A stretch of 14,877 nucleotides of DNA from Syntrophus sp. (in: bacteria) (GTDB lineage Bacteria > Desulfobacterota > Syntrophia > Syntrophales > UBA5619). Shown here piece by piece: positions 12,981 through 14,877 of the stretch (positions are counted from its first letter, which is position 1; the number at the start of each line of letters is the position of its first letter). The stretch is from the NCBI GenBank assembly GCA_013824905.1, contig PNOO01000034.1, positions 1-14,877 on the forward strand, written 5' to 3'. A model generated the notes under the pieces. The model was not told the origin of the DNA. It made no database searches and saw nothing but the letters and a program-made list of their open reading frames with translations. The position numbers and the translations under genes are program-made.

Positions 12981-14444
12981 TCACGATCGGACGAACCAGT
13001 CCAGGATCTCGTCGGCCTTTGCCGGGTGATCAAAATGGGCAAGGATGCCTCCTGCGGCAGCCAGGTTTTCACGCAGCGTCGTACGGACCTTTTTGCTTCC
13101 CCATAGGGGCAGAGGTACGGCGACCAAAACCTTCAGTCCGATCGCTGCAAGCCCCACGGCAAAAGTAAACTCTCGGCATCCTTTAATGCCGGTGAAGCAA
13201 ATCCCCTTGAGAGCCGAAAGTTTTCTTTTAGCCGCCAAGGCGCGGATCGCGGTCAGCGGCCCTTCATTGGCAGCCAGTATGCCGACGGGGAGCTCCTGTT
13301 TGACCATCCAGAGGGCTGCATCTCCCCAGGAGGAGACGGCGTGATCCTCTCCGCGAAGCGCCTTGGCCAGCTCCACGGGAAGGTGACCGAGAGACTGCAG
13401 CAGAGTATCCGCTCCTCCGAGCAGAGCGATCTTCGCCGAAGGGCCAACCTGAAGGGCGGATTCCACATCGGCGGCGCCGAGACCGACACTTCCTGTCCCG
13501 ATCAGAGACGCATCGGGGGTGAAGGAAACCGGAACGCGGCGGTCGAAGGCCGCACGGGCCTGTTTGAGAATCACTGCCGGTAAGGGATTGTCGTTACTCA
13601 AAACGACAGGTATGTCCATTTTCCCGCAAAGGTCCATAAGACCAGGATCGCTCTGAGGTCCGGCAAGAAGGAGATTCAATTTTCCGGAAGCAAGAACTGT
13701 CTCCGCTTCGCCTGATGTACAGACAATGGGAATAAAGTCTCCTCCTGCAGGAACCCAGTCTCCGAGGGAGATCAAACGAACTTCCGGATTTTTCAGACCG
13801 GCGGTTTCCTTCTGGAGAGACTGGACCAAGGCGGCTGGGATTCGACCGGACACGCCGATGAGGATGGCATCGCCGGCCAAGAGGCCGTATCCGGTGCGGA
13901 ATCCCATCGATCCTGAGGGTTGATCCTGCGCCCGTCGCTGTTCTGCAAGGCCGATGGCGAGGATACCCAGACGTACCGTCTGTCGGATGAGGGCCTCAGG
14001 TGTTGCGGAAGGCCTGGACAGAAGGAGGGCGCTTGCGAAGATCTCCCGTGTGGAAAGAGGGGCGCCGCCCAGCTTGTCCAGGGCGGCGGACGCCATCTTA
14101 TCGAGAGGCGTCTGCCAGACGATCTCATCTGCTTGAGGTTTTGCAAGATGACAGGGGTCCATCATTTCCATGACCCCCTGGAGTGCCAGGCGGAGCAAGA
14201 AGGCGGCGGCCATCCCGTCGCGGTCGAGACCGCATATCCCGCGGTCCGCTCCCCGTCCGTAAGGATCGATCCTGCAGGGACCCTGCATACACCCGTAAGG
14301 GCAGGAGAGCCCCAGCCGTAGGAAACCGTCCTGAGGCTGCTGTTTTTCGTACCGTTCCCAGTTGAGGCCAATCCCCCTCTGGGACGCCCCGCGGAGCAGG
14401 TCCTGACTCACCGGGTCGACTGTTTTGAAATGAATTGTTTCCAT
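12981..14444 (-). CDS. Short, degenerate carbon monoxide dehydrogenase (CooS/prismane family) homologue
   Basis: A 487-residue protein, against about 630 for catalytic CooS. The N-terminus carries CPYGCMQGPCR...GICG: Cys48, Cys52, Cys57, Cys71, close to the CooS cluster-B motif (CX2CX4CX13C) but with CX3C first. The rest still follows CooS order. VCTSGEAETVL (Cys242) resembles CCTGNEVL. LKGICFTGIKGC (Cys416, Cys423) resembles the late GSCVDNSR block, and PLPLWGSKKV the PEWMSEKA block. By eye, the HGHxP motif is SGRIP (199-203), the VQCIMP cysteine is replaced in GPQSDP (Gln264), and the IVGCNNP cysteine falls on Ala392. One ligand segment seems absent, so a normal NiFeS C-cluster is unlikely. 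It sits 23 nt after the CooF-like gene. A short CooS class called mini-CooS is known to me; membership needs alignment. Confidence 0.8.
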   Translation of the reverse strand: METIHFKTVDPVSQDLLRGASQRGIGLNWERYEKQQPQDGFLRLGLSCPYGCMQGPCRIDPYGRGADRGICGLDRDGMAAAFLLRLALQGVMEMMDPCHLAKPQADEIVWQTPLDKMASAALDKLGGAPLSTREIFASALLLSRPSATPEALIRQTVRLGILAIGLAEQRRAQDQPSGSMGFRTGYGLLAGDAILIGVSGRIPAALVQSLQKETAGLKNPEVRLISLGDWVPAGGDFIPIVCTSGEAETVLASGKLNLLLAGPQSDPGLMDLCGKMDIPVVLSNDNPLPAVILKQARAAFDRRVPVSFTPDASLIGTGSVGLGAADVESALQVGPSAKIALLGGADTLLQSLGHLPVELAKALRGEDHAVSSWGDAALWMVKQELPVGILAANEGPLTAIRALAAKRKLSALKGICFTGIKGCREFTFAVGLAAIGLKVLVAVPLPLWGSKKVRTTLRENLAAAGGILAHFDHPAKADEILDWFVRS

Positions 14445-14467
14445 AGATTTATCAACTCCCTGATTTA

Positions 14468-14877
14468 TTAGATTCTTACATCGAGAAGGAAAATGCCTTC
14501 CCCGCCGCTCTTTGCCATCGCTTGCGCCGTTTTGCGGCGCTTTTCACAGAGCAGCGTTTCGATCTCTTCCAAGTCGACCACCTCCAGGGCCTTTGTCGGA
14601 CAGACGTCGACGCAGACCGGCTTTTCCATGTAGAGGCATCGATCGCACTTGACGGCGATCTTCCTCTCCGGGGAGGGGGTGATCACACCGTAGGGACAAA
14701 AGGCAGTGCAGGTCCAGCATCCGATGCACAGGTCCTCCCGGATGATCACCATACCGCTCTCTTTTTCGCGGGTCAGAGCGCCGGTGAGACAGGCGTCCAG
14801 ACACGGCGCCTGCAAGCAGTGACGACACTGTAAGGGGAAGGAGACATCCCCGCGTCCCTCGACTTGGACACGGGGCA
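14468..14877 (-). CDS. CooF-like polyferredoxin (N-terminus outside window)
   Basis: Electron-transfer subunit of the CooF/HycB/DmsB type, truncated at the window edge, since the frame is open to base 14877. A TTG at 14815 is not the start: the preceding codons continue the cluster motif. Visible Fe-S motifs in order are CRHCLQAPCLDAC (CX2CX4CX3C), CIGCWTCTAFCP (CX2CX2CX3C) and CDRC then seven residues and CVDVCP. That is twelve cysteines, the last three-quarters of a four-cluster polyferredoxin. In CO-oxidising systems CooF takes electrons from CooS. Here it is the most upstream visible gene of the operon, 23 nt before the CODH-like gene. The C-terminus (after CPTKALEVVDL) is a short helix. 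The promoter must lie off the window. Confidence 0.87.
   Translation of the reverse strand, partial: PRVQVEGRGDVSFPLQCRHCLQAPCLDACLTGALTREKESGMVIIREDLCIGCWTCTAFCPYGVITPSPERKIAVKCDRCLYMEKPVCVDVCPTKALEVVDLEEIETLLCEKRRKTAQAMAKSGGEGIFLLDVRI

Noticed and set aside
14468..14815. TTG at 14815 as the start of the polyferredoxin
   Set aside because: The open frame continues upstream through CRHC, the first half of an Fe-S motif, so the gene extends beyond the window.

Overview
The window looks like the chromosome of a Gram-negative anaerobe, most probably a deltaproteobacterium of the Desulfobacterota/Syntrophia type. Evidence: a BamD outer-membrane lipoprotein and an envelope-biogenesis gene set, iron-sulfur-rich anaerobic redox genes of the CooF/CooS type, moderately GC-rich DNA and strong Shine-Dalgarno sites. 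The lineage is inferred from gene content. I see no RNA genes, insertion sequences, CRISPR arrays or phage genes.

Left part (1-5257): the end of an unidentified gene and a small duplicated HTH-like protein (+) face a purine nucleoside/methylthio-nucleoside phosphorylase (-). A thioredoxin-bamD pair (+) follows from its own promoter. Then, on the minus strand, come a DUF2784 membrane protein, rlmN (23S rRNA A2503 methyltransferase, with a good promoter), and a divergent exported polysaccharide deacetylase.

Middle (5244-9120): an exported LysM-NlpC/P60 peptidoglycan hydrolase is translationally coupled to the deacetylase, so the two probably form one cell-wall operon. A 320-bp AT-rich divergent intergenic region separates it from a YihG-like acyltransferase and a monofunctional peptidoglycan transglycosylase (mtgA), both +. 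A TauE/SafE-type permease (-) converges on mtgA.

Right part (9223-14877, all -): a tightly packed operon that runs off the right edge. In transcription order it encodes a CooF-like polyferredoxin, a shortened and degenerate carbon-monoxide-dehydrogenase (CooS/prismane) homologue, an FAD/NAD(P)-dependent oxidoreductase, a two-cluster ferredoxin with a C-terminal domain I do not recognise, a cysteine-bearing 216-residue protein of unknown family, a DUF1932-type NAD(P)-dependent dehydrogenase and a 39-codon small ORF. CooF-CooS-flavoprotein is a known association. Here, however, the CooS homologue keeps its N-terminal Fe-S motif but seems to lack most C-cluster ligands, and it sits with three proteins that are not standard CO-metabolism genes. 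This is the best candidate for an undescribed redox system in the window.
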